Positions 7,432-9,133 of a stretch of 9,133 nucleotides of DNA are shown here, piece by piece (the first letter of the stretch is position 1; each line of letters begins with the position of its first letter). Made by a program: the position numbers and the translations under genes. The DNA lies in assembly GCA_937928195.1 (NCBI GenBank), contig CALEYZ010000014.1, positions 1 through 9,133 on the forward strand, in the 5' to 3' direction. Below the pieces are notes generated by a model that saw nothing but the letters and a program-made list of their open reading frames with translations, was not told the DNA's origin and searched no databases. The stretch is from an uncultured Limnohabitans sp. Lineage in GTDB: Bacteria > Pseudomonadota > Gammaproteobacteria > Burkholderiales > Burkholderiaceae_C.

Positions 7432-7436
7432 GGAGA
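7432..7436 (+). promoter_or_regulatory. Ribosome binding site selecting the ATG start of the EthD gene
   Basis: GGAGA lies 4 bases upstream of the ATG at 7441. The frame also contains a GTG at 7426, but that GTG has no purine-rich site at suitable spacing and lies upstream of this Shine-Dalgarno, so the ATG at 7441 is preferred. Confidence 0.65.
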
Positions 7437-7440
7437 AAAA

Positions 7441-8136
7441 ATGCAAGTACGCATGGGGTTGCTGAACAAAAAAGACGACTGGACACTGGACCAGTTTCGG
7501 ATGTACTGGCGTGAAAGCCATTCAAAGTTGGCTTCTCAATTGCCGGGCTTGTTGGCATATCAACAAAATCATGTGGTGGATAAAGCCCAGCGTGGCATTA
7601 GCTTCAAACGTGGCCCAGATTCTGTGGATGGTATTTCTCAACTCTGGTTTGATGACTCGGAAAGAATGACGGACGCTTTTTCTGAGGCGTTGGGTGAAAA
7701 GTTGATTGCGGATGAGCAGCATTTCATCGGGCATCTGCGTATCGTGACAGCGGAGCCATTGGAAGTTATTCCACCACCAGCGCCGAACACCACGCTCAAA
7801 CGCATGTCTTTTCTGCGTCGTCGAGCAGATGTGACGCCCGAGGTGTTTGCCCATGAATGGCGCGTGGTTCATTCAGCATTGGTCAAAACGCTTCCAGGTG
7901 TGTTGGGGTACCGGCAAAATTTAATCACGCACCGGGAGTCTCCCAAAGGGCATGTGGTTGACTACAACGGTTTGCCGATCGATGGCATCGTGGAGCTTTG
8001 GTTCAAAGACACGGAGACCTTGGATGCCGCGTTTGCTTCGCCACAAGGCATCGAAACGATGCAGCATGCGACGACATTCATTGATGAAATCACCACCTTT
8101 TTGGTAGAAACGCATACCGTCGTTGGCCGCGAATGA
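7441..8136 (+). CDS. Tandem EthD-domain protein
   Basis: A 231-residue cytosolic protein made of two EthD-like (dimeric alpha/beta barrel, ferredoxin-like) domains. The internal repeat is plain: YWRESH...LPGLLAYQQN (22-43) matches EWRVVH...LPGVLGYRQN (139-160), and VDGISQLWFDD (62-72) matches IDGIVELWFKD (180-190). Each half keeps a His (H27, H144) in the helix before the LPG turn. A proline-rich linker (PPPAPN, 111-116) joins the halves. Single EthD domains usually work as dimers, so this chain could form one barrel on its own. The family is named for a protein needed for ethyl tert-butyl ether degradation, and some relatives act as small isomerases, lactonases or decarboxylases; the reaction here is unknown. 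The gene follows the OYE gene by 40 bases and overlaps the exporter gene by ATGA. It has no signal peptide. Confidence 0.88.
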   Translation: MQVRMGLLNKKDDWTLDQFRMYWRESHSKLASQLPGLLAYQQNHVVDKAQRGISFKRGPDSVDGISQLWFDDSERMTDAFSEALGEKLIADEQHFIGHLRIVTAEPLEVIPPPAPNTTLKRMSFLRRRADVTPEVFAHEWRVVHSALVKTLPGVLGYRQNLITHRESPKGHVVDYNGLPIDGIVELWFKDTETLDAAFASPQGIETMQHATTFIDEITTFLVETHTVVGRE

Positions 8137-9035
8137 AGGTCAAAAAAAGGCTTCAAGACAAACATGCGCAAGTCCATCTTGCGCTGTTTGTGATGATGAT
8201 GGTGTGGGGGATCAATCTCTCGGCGGTCAAATTTTTAACGGGGCACCTTGACATCCTTTTTGTGGCCTCGATTCGGATGCTCATTGCCGCTGTCGTTTTG
8301 GCAGGCATGGCCGTGCACTGGCGGCATGTGGTTATTTCATGGGAGCGGCGCGAGTGGGCGTTGCTTTTGTTTGCTGCTTTCTTTCTTGTGTATTGCCAAC
8401 AAATTGCATTTGCGGCCGGTCTGGCTCGAACTTCTGCCACCAATGCTTCGCTGGTGATGACACTGGGACCTGCTGTGTCCTTGGCCATGGAGGCGGTGAC
8501 GTTTGGTCGAAAAATTTTGGCAAAGCAACTCTGGGGAATCGGGCTGTCGCTGGTCGGCGTGGTGTTTGTTGTGCTGAACAGGCCCCATGCTGAACTAACC
8601 TCAGCCGCGCTGGGCGATTTGCTTATTCTGCTGTCGGTCTTCACTTTTGCAATGGGCGGTCTTTGTATTCAGAGATTGACCAAGAACTCATCCCCATTGA
8701 GTGTGAGCTTGATCGTGCATCTGGCTGGCGCCCTGATGCTGTGTGTTCACACCACGCTGCTGCTCGAAAATCCAATCGACGTGGCCTTCAATTTGCCCCC
8801 TATGGACTGGGCCATGGTCGTTTTTTCAGGCCTGTTTGCCACGGGGATTGGATCTGTGGTGTGGTCCAGGGGCATTGCCACCATTGGGGTTGGGCGGACT
8901 GCGACTTACATCACGTGGGTTCCCATATTTGGCGTGTGTTTTGCCGCACTGTTTTTTTCTGAGCAAGTCACGTTGTGGCATGGCGTTGGCTTGTTGGGTG
9001 TGATTGGCGGAACGCTGATGGTGGTTCGAAACTGA
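8133..9035 (+). CDS. EamA/DMT-superfamily transporter (RhaT/YedA-like)
   Basis: A 300-residue inner-membrane protein with about ten hydrophobic helices arranged as two EamA repeats (about 15-148 and 160-298), the normal length for the drug/metabolite transporter superfamily. Typical marks are MMMVWGINLSAVK (21-33) in helix 1, the Arg in VASIRMLIAA (44-53), GLARTSATNASLVMTLGPAVSLAME (96-120) in the first repeat, and the matching second-repeat region WSRGIATIGVGRTATYITWVPIFG (244-267). Charged MKVKKRLQDKH at the N-terminus should be cytoplasmic. Its start overlaps the EthD stop (ATGA, 8133-8136) and it has no good ribosome binding site of its own, which points to translational coupling. Members export amino acids, metabolites or drugs; the substrate is unknown. 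It is the last gene before the terminator. Confidence 0.92.
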   Translation: MKVKKRLQDKHAQVHLALFVMMMVWGINLSAVKFLTGHLDILFVASIRMLIAAVVLAGMAVHWRHVVISWERREWALLLFAAFFLVYCQQIAFAAGLARTSATNASLVMTLGPAVSLAMEAVTFGRKILAKQLWGIGLSLVGVVFVVLNRPHAELTSAALGDLLILLSVFTFAMGGLCIQRLTKNSSPLSVSLIVHLAGALMLCVHTTLLLENPIDVAFNLPPMDWAMVVFSGLFATGIGSVVWSRGIATIGVGRTATYITWVPIFGVCFAALFFSEQVTLWHGVGLLGVIGGTLMVVRN

Positions 9036-9048
9036 GGCGCATCAAACG

Positions 9049-9076
9049 TTGATTGACCGTGCTCGCTTGTTAAAAT
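9049..9076 (+). promoter_or_regulatory. Possible sigma-70 promoter downstream of the exporter gene
   Basis: TTGATT (9049-9054) and TAAAAT (9071-9076) are separated by 16 bases and resemble -35 and -10 boxes. A transcript would start near 9083 and meet the terminator hairpin at 9090 almost at once, giving only a very short RNA or a leader with attenuation. The match may be chance. Confidence 0.3.
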
Positions 9077-9089
9077 CAAACCATCTTCC

Positions 9090-9125
9090 AAAGCCAACTC
9101 TTGCGGTTGGCTTTTTTATTTTTTT
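9090..9125 (+). terminator. Rho-independent terminator
   Basis: AAAGCCAAC (9090-9098) pairs perfectly with GTTGGCTTT (9106-9114), with a 7-base loop. The stem runs into a T-rich tract broken by one A (9112-9125). This is a strong intrinsic terminator 54 bases after the stop of the EamA gene, marking the 3' end of the operon. Confidence 0.92.
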
Positions 9126-9133
9126 AAGTGCTC

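Noticed and set aside
7426..7440. GTG at 7426 as the start of the EthD protein
   Set aside because: The GGAGA site at 7432-7436 lies downstream of this GTG and is properly spaced for the ATG at 7441; the five extra residues add no family similarity.
8153..8644. - strand open frame of 163 codons opposite the EamA gene
   Set aside because: Its composition mirrors the codons of the transmembrane protein on the other strand; no coding evidence.
1..9133. Mobile element, CRISPR array, RNA gene or defence system
   Set aside because: No direct-repeat arrays, terminal inverted repeats, transposase or integrase motifs, tRNA-like folds or nuclease/effector genes are visible; coding sequence covers almost the whole window.

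Overview
The window holds nine genes, all on the + strand and closely packed (gaps of 62, 78, 60, -4, 10, 14, 40 and -4 bases). It reads as one catabolic/transport gene cluster, closed on the right by a clear rho-independent terminator at 9090-9125. No IS element, integrase, tRNA, rRNA or CRISPR array is visible. Moderate GC by eye, the gene style (a LivM-LivG fusion, a LivJ-type binding protein without cysteine, NYPGAG-type FAD dehydrogenases) and the gene mix suggest a betaproteobacterium of the order Burkholderiales, possibly Comamonadaceae. That placement is inference; no marker gene is present.

Left part (1-1509): the C-terminal part of an FAD-dependent dehydrogenase of the fumarate reductase/3-ketosteroid dehydrogenase superfamily runs in from outside the window. 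It is followed by a complete classical short-chain dehydrogenase (SDR) with an NAD-type fold.

Middle (1588-6258): a complete hydrophobic/branched-chain amino acid type (HAAT) ABC importer. It consists of a secreted substrate-binding protein, a LivH permease, one polypeptide fusing the LivM permease to the LivG ATPase, and a LivF ATPase with a GTG start. An 11-bp hairpin with a GAAA tetraloop sits between the binding-protein gene and the permease gene. It probably stabilises the upstream mRNA so that the binding protein is made in excess.

Right part (6273-9035): an Old Yellow Enzyme-family flavin oxidoreductase related to YqjM but without its active-site cysteine, a protein with two tandem EthD-type ferredoxin-fold domains, and a ten-helix EamA/DMT exporter-like protein translationally coupled to the EthD gene. 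The last 98 bases hold a possible promoter and the terminator.

Working model (inference): the importer brings in a small organic acid or cyclic compound rather than necessarily an amino acid. The FAD dehydrogenase, SDR and OYE-like enzyme carry out desaturation, alcohol/ketone and enone reduction chemistry. The EthD protein acts in the same pathway, and the EamA protein may export an intermediate or a toxic by-product. The substrate cannot be read from the sequence. No ring-cleaving oxygenase, CoA ligase, thiolase or regulator lies inside the window.
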